64,000 nt of DNA from Megamerina dolium (Eukaryota > Arthropoda > Insecta > Diptera > Megamerinidae), in assembly GCA_963854835.1 (NCBI GenBank), contig OY978530.1:38736751-38800750 (forward strand), given 5' to 3'. Below the pieces are notes generated by a model that was given only the letters and a program-made list of their open reading frames with translations, ran no database searches and was not told the origin of the DNA. Below, piece after piece: positions 41,675-54,167 of the stretch. Each line of letters opens with the position of its first letter. The stretch's first letter is position 1. The position numbers and the translations under genes are program-made.

Positions 41675-43042
41675 TTACTCTGAGAACGCTCCTGAGTTCT
41701 CGTATTTATAATTTTTACATTTAAAATTTTTTCTTTTTATGCATATAATTATTACAGTTATCATTATTAGTATGGTTAAAACTACTACTATGTTTATTCC
41801 ATAGGATACATTCTTATGGTATTTTAGCTCCTGAATTTCTTTAATATTCTTGAAGTTATTTAGTACAATGTTTTCAAAAGCAATGGAGCTGTTATATGTT
41901 TGATTTAATATTGCTACTGGTATTACATAAGTATCATGATATTCTATTATTTTGTTTTTAAATTCTCTTTTGTTTATTTTTAATTTACAATTAGCAAAAT
42001 TTATTAGATAATTTCCGTTTAATATTAATTTTCTTGTATACAATTTTGAATTAGTTTTAACTCTACGGCATTTTTTTAATATTATTGTATCTTCCGAAAT
42101 TTCTTTAATTTGTGTTTTATTATTAATTTGAAATGTACAATCGTCTGAAAAAATACAACTTTGACTTATTTTTAAATTCTTAAAATCAATATTTTCTTTA
42201 TATTCGTAATTTTGGTTTTCTATTGTTACAATTGTTGTCTTTTTCGCTTATTTCTAAATGATTTTTGTTAGGCAAAGCTGTAATAATTTTTGATTGAGCG
42301 ATAATGTAGTTTCTGGGTATTTTTATTGCAATTATAATTGACTCATTTTTGTAGGCTAGTATTCCAATTTTTGACAATTTTAATTTCTTCTTTAGTTAAT
42401 ACTCCTGGATGAACTATATTGTGTTTAGCTGCTGCTATGTTTTGTTTATTGTTTGTTCTATTTTTAGTCTATCGGTTTCTATTGAATTATGCAATAGATG
42501 TAGTGTATTGTTAAAGTGGTTATTTACAGAGCTTTGCTCATTTATGGTTGTTATAGCGTTATGGTCGTTTTCTGTTATTATTCTTATGTGTTCTTCTATA
42601 TCTTGTCTATCGTCATCATCCATTATTCCGAATAATCATTTATAAATCTTACCTCCTATATTAATTAAACCTCTTTTTACCCTTTTGGCTTTCATCGCCT
42701 CATGCATTATAGATCTAATCTTAGCTGCTACTGTCTAAATTTCATTTAGTAGTAAATTCTTATTATCTTTTTCTGATCTTTTAGTATTATCTTCTAGTTT
42801 TCCTAGCTCTTCTAATATGTCCTTAGTTCTAATAATATGTAATATAGTGCTGGTCTCATTGGTTATTTTCACCTCTTTTGCTTGTACCATAGTATACCCT
42901 GCTTCTTCCAGTATGGGAGTCACCTGCAAATGCCCTTGTACTAAAGCGATCATCATCGTTGTCAGCATTATTGTCCCTGTCGGTCTCATTTTGTATACCT
43001 GCAAATTTGTAAGGTCTTTTAATATTTGCAGGGTGTACATTT
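41675..43042 (-). pseudogene. Errantivirus env pseudogene
   Basis: Retroviral-type envelope protein, in pieces. 42735-43040 starts with an N-terminal hydrophobic signal-like segment (about residues 20-36). After an in-frame stop at 42735-42737 a basic cleavage-like site (RVKR) precedes a GLI-type fusion segment at about 42660. 42435-42623 is a helical central part. 41675-42043 holds the C-terminal membrane span (about residues 78-100) and a short basic tail. Several frameshifts and stops separate the parts, so no envelope protein can be made. Known: insect errantivirus Env resembles baculovirus F proteins. Confidence 0.75.
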
Positions 43043-43199
43043 ATTAAGGGAGTAATTCTAAAATATGGTTCGTCCTTATGCCTTACTCATTTATAATTCT
43101 TAATTAGTCCAGTTTCATATATGTGTACATATATGTGTGTGTCTGTGTGTGTGTGTAGGTTAGTAAGTATGAGCACATGCTGGGAAAAAGATGTACACG

Positions 43200-43500
43200 A
43201 ATCATATTCTTTTATTAAATTCTCATCTTAAATTGAAAGCGTAGAAAATACAGCTTGTGCAAGAACAAGTCATCGAAAATTGGACTCAACGGATGGACCA
43301 TCTGAGACGTAGCCGCGGCCAACATTTGAAAGACATAATCTTCAAAAAATAAATGCCAAAGAATGTTCTTTCAAATAATAATAAACATTCCCCATTCAAT
43401 TTGAATTTTCTGTTTTTTTTTCTTCAAAAAAGTTGGGAAGCTCGAAATGGATCACGCTTTAGTTACCTATAACGACTTGTATCGTCATGGCAGTTGAAAG
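43200..43500 (+). mobile_element. Mariner-superfamily transposase C-terminal fragment
   Basis: On the plus strand, opposite to the host element, 43257-43352 reads VQEQVIENWTQRMDHLRRSR then GQHLKDIIFKK and TAA, the conserved C-terminus of transposases like those at 36986 and 62533. About 100 bp of possible 3' terminal sequence follows. A (TG)n tract at 43134-43156 lies upstream. It replaces the errantivirus integrase core. Confidence 0.7.
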
Positions 43501-43520
43501 ACTCGGATCATCAATGCTTG

Positions 43521-45690
43521 TTAGTTGACTTCAATATCTACATTCCCAGTATTGTTGTTTGGTTTTGTAAGATGAACTTCAAATTTAGCAAAATGCTCCA
43601 TTATTATGGCTTTCTTTGCCCTCCAATTTCTATCGGTTATATTATATGCTGCTGTGAATTTTGTTAATTTGTCAATTTCGGTGACAAATGACTGGTTCTT
43701 AAAATGAAAAATGTCTACATGTATTATTTCATTTTTTTCTGTGGGTGTCTCTGTTAGTTTAAACTTCGGTTTTATGGGTTTCCTATTGTATTTAATTTGT
43801 TGACATTTTTCGCAATTATTAATTATAAGTTGTATGTGTTCACGAAATCTCGGGTAGTATATTTTATATTTTAACGTAAAAAATGTTTCATCTATGCCAC
43901 TATACATTGCTTCATTCTTATGATATAAGGCGATTTGTTTGTGCAGTTCTTCTTCTATTTCTATTTCTGATGCTCTCTTTGTGCATTTTGTAAATAGCAG
44001 ATTTTTGTCTCCGGCAAACATTGATATTATAATTTCTTGCATTTTATTATTTCTGAAACTTCTTCCTTTTCCTATATATCTTGATAGAATATCCTTATTT
44101 ATAGATTCCTCTTCCCTTGGATTTACTTCCAGTATAATTCTTTTGTGGAGTCTTTGCATCTCGGCTCCTGGGCTGTATGTTAATATAATTTGAGTTTTAT
44201 ATTTGTTTACTATCTCCTCCTTGATCTTGAAGTGTTCTACTAATTCTTCTTCAGCGGAATGAATTGTATCAGACATTTCTAGGTTTGACTCATTGTCATT
44301 GCCTTCGTTTATTTTTGGTGCATTCTCAATGCGACTTAAAAAGTCCGCTACTACGTTGTCTTCCCCTTGTAAATATTCTATTTCGTAGTTATATTCTTGT
44401 AGTTTCAAAAGCCATCTCTGGTGTCTCTGTGAAAATTCCTTTCCTTTGTATTTGTTATTTAAAAATTTTATCGGGCAATGGTCTGTGATGATTTTGAATT
44501 TTTTTTCGTAGATATATGGCCTGAGATATGTTACTGCATACATGATTGCTAGAAATTCTTTATCTGTGGTGGCATATCTTTGTTCGTGATCATTTAGTGT
44601 TCTTGATATAAAACATACTGGGTGTCCTTCTTGTGATAATACTTCTCCAATAGCATAATCACTGGCATCCGTTGTTATTGTAAATGTTTTATCATAATCT
44701 GGGTATTTCAAAATTGGATGTGATGATATTAGCGCTCTCAAATTTTCAGAGCTAGCAATATATTCAGGGTCTTTTATGTTAACTTTACACCCCTTTTTTA
44801 TATATTTAACCATTGGGTACGTAATTCTTTATAAATTTTCAGTAATACCCTGTGGCTCCTAGAAATCCCTTTATTTGTTTTTCCGTTTTCGGAATGTCCA
44901 AGTTCAATAATGCCGTTATTTTATTTGAATTTGGTTTTATTCCACTTTCTGTCAGTGTATGTCCCAAGAACATGGTTTCTTTCTTTAGGAGGCTGCATTT
45001 GTTTGCTTGGATCTTCAGGTTATGATCCTGTAATCTTGAAAAATTTTTTCTAATGACTGCATATTTTCGCCCAATGACGTGGAAAATATCAATATGTCAT
45101 CCAAATAGACCACGCATATTTTATTAATGTATTCTCTTAATATCTCATTCATTAATCTTTGAAAAGTGGCTGGGGCATTTTTTAACCCGAAAGGTATTCT
45201 GACGTATTCTTACAGACCTGCTGGAGTAACGTATGCTGTTTTTTAGATATCCTTCTTTGCCATTAGAATTTGATGGTAACCTTTTGCTAGATCTAAGGTG
45301 CTAAAGTACTGTGCTTTGCCCAATTTGTCTAGTATTCCATCTATATTTGGCAGCGGATATATATCGTCAACAGTAATTTGATTTAATCTCCTGTAATCAA
45401 CCACTAACCGAAATTTGTTTGTACCTGAGCTGTCTGACTTTTTTGGCATTATTATTATGGGTGAGCTATATCTGCTTTGACTTTTCCATATTATTCCATG
45501 ATTCTCCATTTCTTCAATTTGTCTTCTTGCCTCTTCCTCATGTTTAGGTGGCAATCTATAACTTCGGGAATTAATTTGTTGGTCCGTTGTTGTTTTAATT
45601 TCATGAACCACTGCTCTTGTACTTGTCAGCTGGTTCCCCTCTCTATACATTAATTTCTTATATGTTTTTAATAACCTCTCAATCCTTTTT
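43521..45690 (-). pseudogene. Errantivirus pol: RT, RNase H, partial integrase
   Basis: 45243-45650 carries the RT start (SYRLPPKHEEEARRQIEEME, KFRLVVDYRRLN, YFSTLDLAKGYHQI). A stop at 45243 and frameshifts follow; YLDDILIFS is readable near 45100. 43521-44813 has RNase H (TTDASDYAIGEVL, DKEFLAIMYA, ITDHCPI, EDNVVADFLSRIE) and the integrase zinc finger (H...NNCEKCQQIKYNR) with the first Asp of the core (IHVDIFHF). The core after FTAAYNITDRN and the C-terminus are missing. Protease is not found: LOA-like copy 2 and Tc1 sit between gag and RT. Confidence 0.85.
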
Positions 45691-45705
45691 CTTTCGTCTA
45701 AATTT

Positions 45706-45718
45706 AGGTGATTGAGAT

Positions 45719-45758
<40 letters not shown>

Positions 45759-45771
45759 ATCTCAATCACCT
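45706..45771. repeat. Perfect palindrome around a TA tract
   Basis: AGGTGATTGAGATCA at 45706 is mirrored as TGATCTCAATCACCT ending 45771, with (AT)n between, making one 66 bp self-complementary sequence. Confidence 0.9.
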
Positions 45772-45786
45772 ATATATATATATATA

Positions 45787-47434
45787 CAGTGGCTCCCAGC
45801 TTATTTCGTACAGTGACAGTTTAAAAATTGCTGCAGTCGTAATTCCTAATATAGCAAAAATTTGAACAAAATATAAATGCCATTTTTGAAAGGAAGGTTT
45901 GTTTTTTATTTTCCAAAATTTACTTTTTCAAAATTTTAGTGTTTGACACTATAAAAAAATAAAATAAGAAAAAAATAGGAAAATTCATGTCACAGCTTAT
46001 TTCGTACAGTCTCTTTAAGTTCAAACTAAAAACAAAGTAAGTTGATTTTAATATTTAGTATGACATCCCTTAGCGTTAATGACAGCCTGGAGTCTACTTG
46101 GCATTGAATCCACCAATTTTTGAGTGATGTCTGGTGTGATTTTTTTCCATTCCTCCATCAGTACCTTCTTTAGGTCTTGCTTATTAGAATTCTTGTGTGT
46201 TCTAATTTTATTGTCCAAAATAGACTAAAGATTTTCAATCACATTCATGTCAGGTGACTGTGGTGGTGGAGACATCAAGTGTGAGCAGTTCAAATAAGCC
46301 AAGATTGCACAATCCCAGATTTATGTTTTGGGTCATTATCTTGGTAATACCGAAATTCTTCCCGCAAACCCAGTTTGTCTGCACTTTGAAGTAAATTGTT
46401 TTTCAGAATCTCGAGGTACTTCATTTTGTCCATTGTTCCCTCAATAAAAACCAATTCACCTACTCCGGCTGCTGACATACAGGCCCAAACCATCACGCTA
46501 CCGCCACTATGCTTCACTGTGGGCTTAAGGTTCTCCTTGTTTAGCTCGGTATTCGCTTTACGCCAAACATATGACATTCCGTCCGAGCCAAAAATATTAA
46601 ACTTAGACTCATCCGCGAAAATAACGGTATTCCAGAACGCAGGAGTATTAATAATATGCTCTTTGGCGAAGTCAAGTCGGCGTTGTATATTCATTTTCGA
46701 AATGAATGGTTTCTTTCGGGCTACTCGACCGTTCAAGTCATGATTGCGCAGCACACGTCGGACAGTTTCAGCACTGGATGATTTTCCTATTTCACGCTGA
46801 ACCTCTGCAGCCAACTTCGGAGCGGATAACTTTGGATTTTTCTTAATTTTTCGTACAATATAACGCTCGTCTGATGCGTTGAAAATCTTATTAGGTGCTT
46901 CTCTGCCCTTGTTCTCCAACCGATTTTCGCGAACGAAGCGTTGAATGATGTATTGGACAGTTGAGGCACTTAAATTTGTCATTTCAGCAATTTTTCGCAC
47001 ACTCTGACCTTTCCTAAAATGGTTAATTACCAGTTTACGCTGTTCCATCGTCGTACGATGACCCATAAAGCTAAATGTTTAATTTACAGCACTTTAACTA
47101 TTTAAAATAATAATAATAAAAATTGTTATAATAGTTAAAAAGGTCCAAAAACTCATACAATTCAAAAAAACTTTGTAACTGCGCGGCAGAATGAAACTTA
47201 CTTACATTGAAGTTTGTGTACGAAATAAGATGTGAGCTGAAAATCAGCTGATCAATAGTTTTTCTCTCTTGCATAACAAAAAGAAAAATTTTTGGGGTTC
47301 CCCGTTTTCTTATTAGGTTTACTAAACACATACACAGACATCTACATTCAAAACTTATCGATAAGTTTTTTAGTTTCGATGTTACAGCCATGTACATAAA
47401 AATATATACACTGTACGAAATAAGCTGTGAGCCA

Positions 47435-47437
<3 letters not shown>
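45787..47437 (-). mobile_element. Tc1-like transposon with IR/DR ends
   Basis: 1651 bp with TA at both borders and terminal repeats CAGTGGCTCCCAGCTTATTT (left) and CAGTGGCTCACAGCTTATTT (right, reversed). Each end has a second, inner copy of CAGCTTATTTCGTACA or near it: 45994 on the left, about 47217-47235 on the right. This is the IR/DR arrangement known from several Tc1-like families. Confidence 0.92.
46060..47066 (-). pseudogene. Tc1-like transposase, C-terminal lesions
   Basis: Starts ATG at 47066 (MGHRTTMEQRKLVINHFRKG). Two helix-turn-helix regions fill residues 8-110 (VRKIAEMTNLSASTVQYII; SSAETVRRVLRNHDL). Catalytic part: TVIFADESKFN (first Asp), SVMVWACMSAAG, YYQDNDPKHKS (second Asp). 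A stop at 46290 ends the open frame after 258 codons; the Glu region (SPDMNVIEN) and C-terminus (VDSMPSRLQAVINAKG) are readable in other frames, with a further TAG at about 46225. Two or more lesions, so inactive. Confidence 0.9.

Positions 47438-47500
<63 letters not shown>
47438..47500. repeat. (TA)n microsatellite
   Basis: Pure TA between the Tc1 end and the 3' end of LOA-like copy 2; it may be the LINE tail. Confidence 0.9.
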
Positions 47501-47501
<1 letters not shown>

Positions 47502-47519
47502 GGATTAGCCGAATCAAAC

Positions 47520-47553
47520 CACTTATATGGTTAATTATTTAACCATATAAGTG
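47520..47553 (-). repeat. Perfect 15 bp hairpin in LINE 3' UTR
   Basis: CACTTATATGGTTAA - TTAT - TTAACCATATAAGTG, just after the ORF2 stop. Confidence 0.85.
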
Positions 47554-50500
47554 TTAATTATTTGTTCGGTTGCAGAATTCTTCTACTTCCTTCCTCATAA
47601 TAACATCACGCGTTATTTCAAGCATGCCTTTGTTGGGTATGTTCCACATTTCGAGTTCATCAATAAATTGGCGACCCAGTGTGGACATCCTCCTGCTTGC
47701 CAATGCAGGACACTGGCACACTATGTGCGCCGCTGTCTCTGCCTCTTCCATGCATAATCTGCAAATATCAGCATCCTTCCTATCATCAAGACCCATCCTG
47801 CTGAGCTGGTACCTGAAATTGCCATGCCCAGTTATTAATACAGTCAACCAGCTTAGAGTCATTCGTCCTAGACTGAGAGCGCTCACCGATTCACTGCCCT
47901 TTGATAGCCTCAACGAAGCCTTTGCCTGTCTACAAGTAGATAAGTTCTCCCATTTCGTGAGATGGAGTTTCTTTATCCACTCTTCGACCTTTGCCTTCAC
48001 CGTCCCGCTGCTGAGAGCATCTACTGGTTCTGGTCCATAAAATTCAGCTTCAGATCCTTGTCTAGCCAAGGCGTCTGCAGCTTCATTCTGTTCTGTACCA
48101 ATGTGTCCCTTCACCCACATAAGAGTTATCGCATTACTACGAGCACACCCATTGAGTTTCTGAACACATTCGAGCGCCAACTTAGAAGATACCGTAGGTT
48201 GTGGCAGCCGCCTGACCACCGCCTGATTATCGAGTGCTAGCAAGATTTTCTTACCTTGCACCTTTCCATCCAGTAGACGGTCTAGCGCATTCATTAGACA
48301 AAGCACTTCTCTTTGATAGACCGATACGTATCTTCCCAGATTCAGATTGCATGACAGTCCCAACTCTTTAGAGAAGATTCCAGCACCCGCTCTGCCATCC
48401 ATTATTGAACCATCTGTAAAAATACTGATGTCATTTTCCTCACATACATCTTGTGTAAGGACTTTTTCAATGAGTGGTTTGTGTGATTTTCCAGTCACCT
48501 TAGCCTACCCATTCTTTCCATTGGCATTTGCGCCTCCTTTACATTGCTATGTAACGGTGACAGGATGATCCTGTTCCCTATCTCCTTGCCGAATCCATAC
48601 CAATTATTGGTTGTCTTCAGACGTAATGCTTTTAATGCCGCTGACATCATAATATGCAAGTCCAACGGCAGCAGCCCCAGAAAAACTTCCAATGCTTCTA
48701 CTGGGGTCGTCCGGATAGTTCCGGTAATCCCAATACAAGCCATTCTTTGCACCCTATCTAACTTGCTTTTCGCGGTCTTTTGGGTAGGTCACCAGACCAC
48801 AGCAGCATACGTTATTAAGAGCCTGACCATCGTTGTGTAGATCCAATGCGCTGCTCTGGGTGTAATTCCCCACATGAGATCGAACACTCTCTTACACTGA
48901 TGCAATACCCGCTTGCCCTTCTAGATCTTGTCATCGACGTGACTATTCCAAGTCAGCTTGTTATCCAGGATGACACCTAGATACTTTACTTCCTTGGATA
49001 CGTTGATGTTCGATCCAGAAAGCCTAAGAGGGTCTATTGTTAGTCCAGTCCTCCTTTTAGTAAAGAGTACTGTTTCCGACTTACTAGCATTTACAGAGAG
49101 ACCTTGTTCCGTGCACCATCCTTCAACCATTTTGAGTGAACATCTTATGGTATCATAAATAGTGTCCAGGAACTTACCGCTCACCGTTACCGCTATGTCA
49201 TCTGCATACCCGACAGTGTGTATGCCTTTTGAGTCCAAAAGCTGAAGTAGGGAATCCACCGTGATGTTCCAAAGGATGGGCGATAATACTCCCCCCTGTG
49301 GACACCCTCTGACTACCCTACCTCTGAGTCTGTAACTCCCATTTTGAAAGTTTATTGCCCTTTTCCTCAGCATGTTGTCCACCCACCTTATAATTGTTGG
49401 GCTACCCTCACGAGTAGCAAGGGCCATCCTTAGCTTATCGGAACCAATCTTATCGAAGGCACCTTCTATATCCATAAAAGTAGACATAGATATCCCTCCA
49501 CAAGACAGTTCCCTCTTTGCTACGCAAACGTGTTCGTGCAGGGCCGTTTCAGTGGATTTGCCAGCTCTATACGCGTGCTGACACCTGCTCAGTGGTTTTG
49601 TCAGAAGCGTTGAACTTTCCATGTAGTCCGCCAGTACTCCGTCCATACATTTAAACAGAAAGGAGGTCAAGCTAACCAGTCGGAAAGATTTAGCCTCTCA
49701 GTAGTCCCTTTTTCCCAGCTTTGGAAGAAAGACAACCTTAGTCTCTCTCCAGTGAGTCGGGATATATCCTGTAGCCAGGCAAGTAGTAAATATTCCCAGA
49801 AGCCTGTCTACCAGAGCTTCTGCACCCCACTGAAGTAGGGCTGGAAATATCCCGTCTGTACCCGCTGTTTTGAATGGAGAGAAACGCTTAATGGCGTTTA
49901 TCACTCCATCTCTGGTGACTATCCTTTCAGCTTCCAATCTTTCATTCCTGTTTGCACCCTTGCGGGTGGCTTCCCAATTATCTTCCGATCTAAAGCTTCC
50001 TGGAAAATGCACCTCCATCAGGTATTTCAGTGACTCTCCGATTGTCTCTGTAAAGGATCCATTCATTTTGCGAATTAATCCCAATTTTGACACCGGGTCC
50101 TTTGATATGATCCTCTGTAATCTACATACATCGGACATATCTTACCTATTCGAGCAGATTTCCCAACAAGTTTTCCTTTTACGGTTGCGTAGAGTCTTCT
50201 TCAGCTCTCTTTTCTTTGACTTTTAGTCGTCCCACGCGTTGGGGTCCCCTCTCATATAACGATTAAAAGCCTTCTTTGTCTCCTTTTTCGTGGATTCCAG
50301 TTCCCCATTCCAGCATGGAGTGGGATCTCCTTCGTCCACTACCGTCAGAGGACATGAAACTTCAAATGCTTTGATCATGGCTGAGCTGATAGCCCTCACC
50401 TGATACTCAACATCTGCGGTTGTTCTAGGTCTCTTAAACCTCCTTGGCAATAATTCCTCAAGAACTTCGCAGAACCTTGTACAATCCGTTCGTTTCGGTA

Positions 50501-51254
50501 TCCTTACCATTCTACAGTCGTTCCTATGTGTTTTATCGGACGTAACCCCAAACTGTATGGCCCTGTGGTCCAAAACTTTGTCCAACATTTTAACATTCGT
50601 CAGGGTGTCATCAACAACGCAACGACGTGCGTCGACAAAGGTCGGTTCTGTTCCCCTATTGAAGACCAAATCTTTCTATAAATTCGAGTAGACACTCTCC
50701 TCTATAGTTTTCATTGCTGCTGCCCCACACAGAACTGCGCGCATTGACATCGCAGCCTAAGATCAGACTTCCCCCTTACCATCACAGAATCTCACTAGAG
50801 CTTCCACCTCTCTTGAAGGTGGTTCGTCTGGAGAATCGTATGGAAGGTATGCTGATGCGATCATAAATGCACCCGCACCGTCACCTATTCTCACTACTGT
50901 AAGATCCGATGATCACAGGTTAGACATTAGAATTGCACGTATCGCATGTCTAACTAAAATGCATGTCCTCAACTTCCCATCTGTTTGTTGATAAAACAAG
51001 GTGGTCTTTTGTGCAGTTGTGCTTTTAATCCTTCCATGAAGGATCCAGGGCTCCTGAACCAGTGCAATGTCAAGCTCATCCTCATCGAAGCTCCGCACTA
51101 TCGTTGCTGATGCTGCTTTGCTGTGGTGAATATGGAGTTGACACACATTTAGTGGTTCCTGGAGCGGGCCCACCTCCCGTCCTAATGACTTCTTCCTTGC
51201 AGAATCTGCCACTAGCCACACGCCAGGAGCCGCGTCGCGCCCCTCATACTGCAT
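47554..51254 (-). pseudogene. LOA-like copy 2 ORF2: EN-RT-RNase H
   Basis: Pieces from 5' to 3': 50913-51254 (endonuclease start: HHSKAASATIVRSF, DIALVQEPW); 50223-50669 (endonuclease end and linker, DHRAIQFGV); 49698-50138 (RT entry, IKRFSPFKTAGTDGIFPALL); 48921-49670 (MSTFMDIEGAFDKI, GCPQGGVLSPILWNI, GYADDIAVTV); 48495-48752 (RT thumb); 47554-48498 (RNase H: FTDGSIMDGRAG, REVLCLMNAL, LDNQAVVR, NEAADALA; then a CRLCMEEAETAAHIVCQC finger). At least five frame breaks. The endonuclease middle carries stops near 50750. Confidence 0.85.
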
Positions 51255-52269
51255 CCTTCTGGAATTTAACGACGGCCTGTTTTAGACCGCAGTTGAGTCT
51301 CCCCCCTGCGATCCTGATGGCCTCCGCGTCCTCCCTAAGACACAGCACGGTGAGTACGACACCTGCCCTTTCTGTCTCGCCAAACTCTTCCGTGCGAAGA
51401 ACACTCCATTTGGAAGTGTCCTTCACACAGGCGTTCTGGCACTGCAGCCTTCTGAGGATGATGACGCTGGCCACAGCATTGCCATGAGCAACAATCACCA
51501 TCTTCCTCTTCGACAAGGCAGTTAGGCTGTCACATTTGAGTTTTGCACCCTCCCACAAACTAGTTAGGTGCTCCACTGTCTTGCACAGCCATTGCTTGGA
51601 TAGCTGATTTTTGCACCTTAGTACAATCAATCTGCTCTCCACCTTTGCCCTGCCACCAAATCCAATGTCATTGACATCGTCTTAAAGGGACTCCATGGCA
51701 TCCAACAAAGATACCTTGAAGGTACTCAGATGAGTATCCTCCAGGCGCCCCTCTAGTGACAAGTCCATGACTCCCATAACGAGGTCAGCTTCCGCTACTT
51801 GAGCGTAAGTCTTCCTCGCCCTGGTGGGCTCGCCCTTTGCCTGTTCAGCCCGACGTTTAGGCGCTCTGCCAAGACCGCTCGGCCTAGGTGCCGCATGCAA
51901 GAACTGTGAGTTCGCTGGGTTAACAATCTTACCAGATTGTCCACCCCGCTCATCACCCCTCGATGTCGGATTTTCCTGCCCCGTCGTTGCCAGAGCTACC
52001 CTACCCGTGTTAGGCTTGGGCCTCGAACCTCTTTCGGAGCGACTGACAGACTTTATAATTGGCCGTCCATCTCTCCGAGCACTTGCCACTTTTGGTGTCT
52101 GCGTGGAAGAATTATCAACCTTCTCAAGGGACGGTTGTCCATCCTTCCCAGCATCCACCTCAATTAGCCCCTCCGTCGTCTTCGGATGAGGCTCTTCAGG
52201 CGTTGAACTTTTCAAAGTGGTTCCGGAGCTATCGCCCCTGAACCTCTTCCCCGAGTTCTCCACCTCCAA
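51244..52269 (-). pseudogene. LOA-like copy 2 ORF1
   Basis: 51682-52269 is the N-terminal part (MEVENSGKRFRGDSSG, Pro/Ser/Lys-rich, then RKTYAQVAEADLVMGVMDL), and 51244-51642 the conserved domain (LIVLRCKNQLSKQWLCKTVE, KMVIVAHGNAVASVIILRRL), which I recognise as DUF4780-like from ORF1 proteins of insect LINEs. One frame break lies at about 51650-51680. The end overlaps the start of ORF2. Confidence 0.75.
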
Positions 52270-52339
52270 GGTCGACGCTTAATTCTGATACGCCGTGCTT
52301 TGAGCGCCGTGAGATAGGCCTTCCAGGCAGGTACTCACG

Positions 52340-53042
52340 TTAACCCTTCTCTTTCTTCTGTAGTTCCTGTTGCTGTTGAAATTCCTAGGGTTTTGTGAGT
52401 TTTGGTTCCTCACCAAAAATGAAGGATTTAAATTTCCATCATCCAATCCTATGAAATTATAAATTGTGTTTGACATTTCTGTCCATGTCGTTATGTTCCG
52501 CACCGAATAGGAGAATGTTCCCCCCGCTAATTGCTTTATTCTCTGAATAAGCATTCCGGAAAATATTTCTTTCATCACTGCCCCAGAATCGCTTAAGGCG
52601 CTAAACTCCGTTATTTTGTCAATTATTTCTCTTGTTTTCTTGCTCAATTCCCTAATACTTTCCACTCTTAGACTGTTTATGTCGTTGGTTAGGGTCATTT
52701 GGGCTTTTGTTGGCCTAAAATGTTGCTTTAGTTTTGTTTTACATGCCTCCCAATTTTCTGGAGGGCTTACAGTTAATAGGTTCTTTGCCGTTCCTGTGAT
52801 TTTTAAATCATATATTATTCTAAAAACTATCTGTTGTTGAACTTCATAATCAGTAAATACTCTGTCAATAGCTTCTATGAATGCTGATAATTTCCTTGCA
52901 TTCCCTTCAAACTGTTGCAAATATTTGATAGCTTATCAACCCTTTGCCTAATTGTTACACTATTTTGGGCTTCGTTCTGCGCCATCAACTGTGTTAATGA
53001 TACTAAACAGCGGATTATTAGTTCCATTTGCTGTTCTGCCAT
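52340..53042 (-). pseudogene. Errantivirus gag
   Basis: The ATG is at 53040-53042 on the minus strand. A short N-terminal part runs to about 52920, then a frameshift, then the capsid-like part at 52345-52920 (KLSAFIEAIDRVFTDYE, PPENWEACKTKLKQHFRPT, FSGMLIQRIKQLA). It ends in an Asn/Arg-rich nucleocapsid-like tail cut by LOA-like copy 2. The last 19 residues of that open frame belong to the LINE 5' UTR. Confidence 0.8.
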
Positions 53043-53678
<636 letters not shown>

Positions 53679-53696
53679 ATCCTACCGACTGCGCCA
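53679..53696 (-). other. Primer binding site, tRNA-Ser type
   Basis: On the minus strand TGGCGCAGTCGGTAGGAT directly follows the LTR end (…TAACT, sharing the T). It is complementary to the 3' end of fly tRNA-Ser plus CCA, as used by the 17.6/297 group. Confidence 0.85.
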
Positions 53697-54167
53697 GTTA
53701 CATTTATGTTGCGGCACTACTTCGCAACACAATGGTTGATTAAAACGATTTCTTTAATTTGATTTTTTAAAGAGTTTTTTTTTTATTACGATAGAGTTGG
53801 GTTAATTATAATTATTACCGTAGGGTTAAGGTATGATGAATTGGTTTGTTATTGTTGAAAATAAATGTTGGAGTGGAGCTGCTCCGTTCGGCACGAACCG
53901 TCTCGTTTAAAACCCGAAAATATACTCTGTTCTTATTATCGCTTTAAGCGACCACCAAGTCAAGATGTTGTAATGCTGCTTGCATTACAATATACTTTTT
54001 TTTTTTTTTTTTTTGTTTTTTTTTTGTTAGCTTATTTTTTTTTTTTATTGAATCTTTCTTAAATACAAGAAACTAACAATAAGTATTAAAATCTTACAAA
54101 CTAAATAAAACTATGTGATATCCCCTACGTTCCATCACAATTTGGTGAGTCGCGAGATGTAGCAATT

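Larger units (their letters stand above)
47500..52340 (-). mobile_element. LOA-like LINE copy 2 (RNase H-bearing), near full length
   Basis: 4.8 kb on the minus strand with ORF1, endonuclease, RT and RNase H in order. It sits in the errantivirus between gag and RT. The 5' border is about 52340, where gag sequence (RNYRRKRRVN) stops. The 3' UTR includes a perfect 15 bp hairpin at 47520-47553 and ends in TA repeats. It is a different family from copy 1. Confidence 0.88.
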
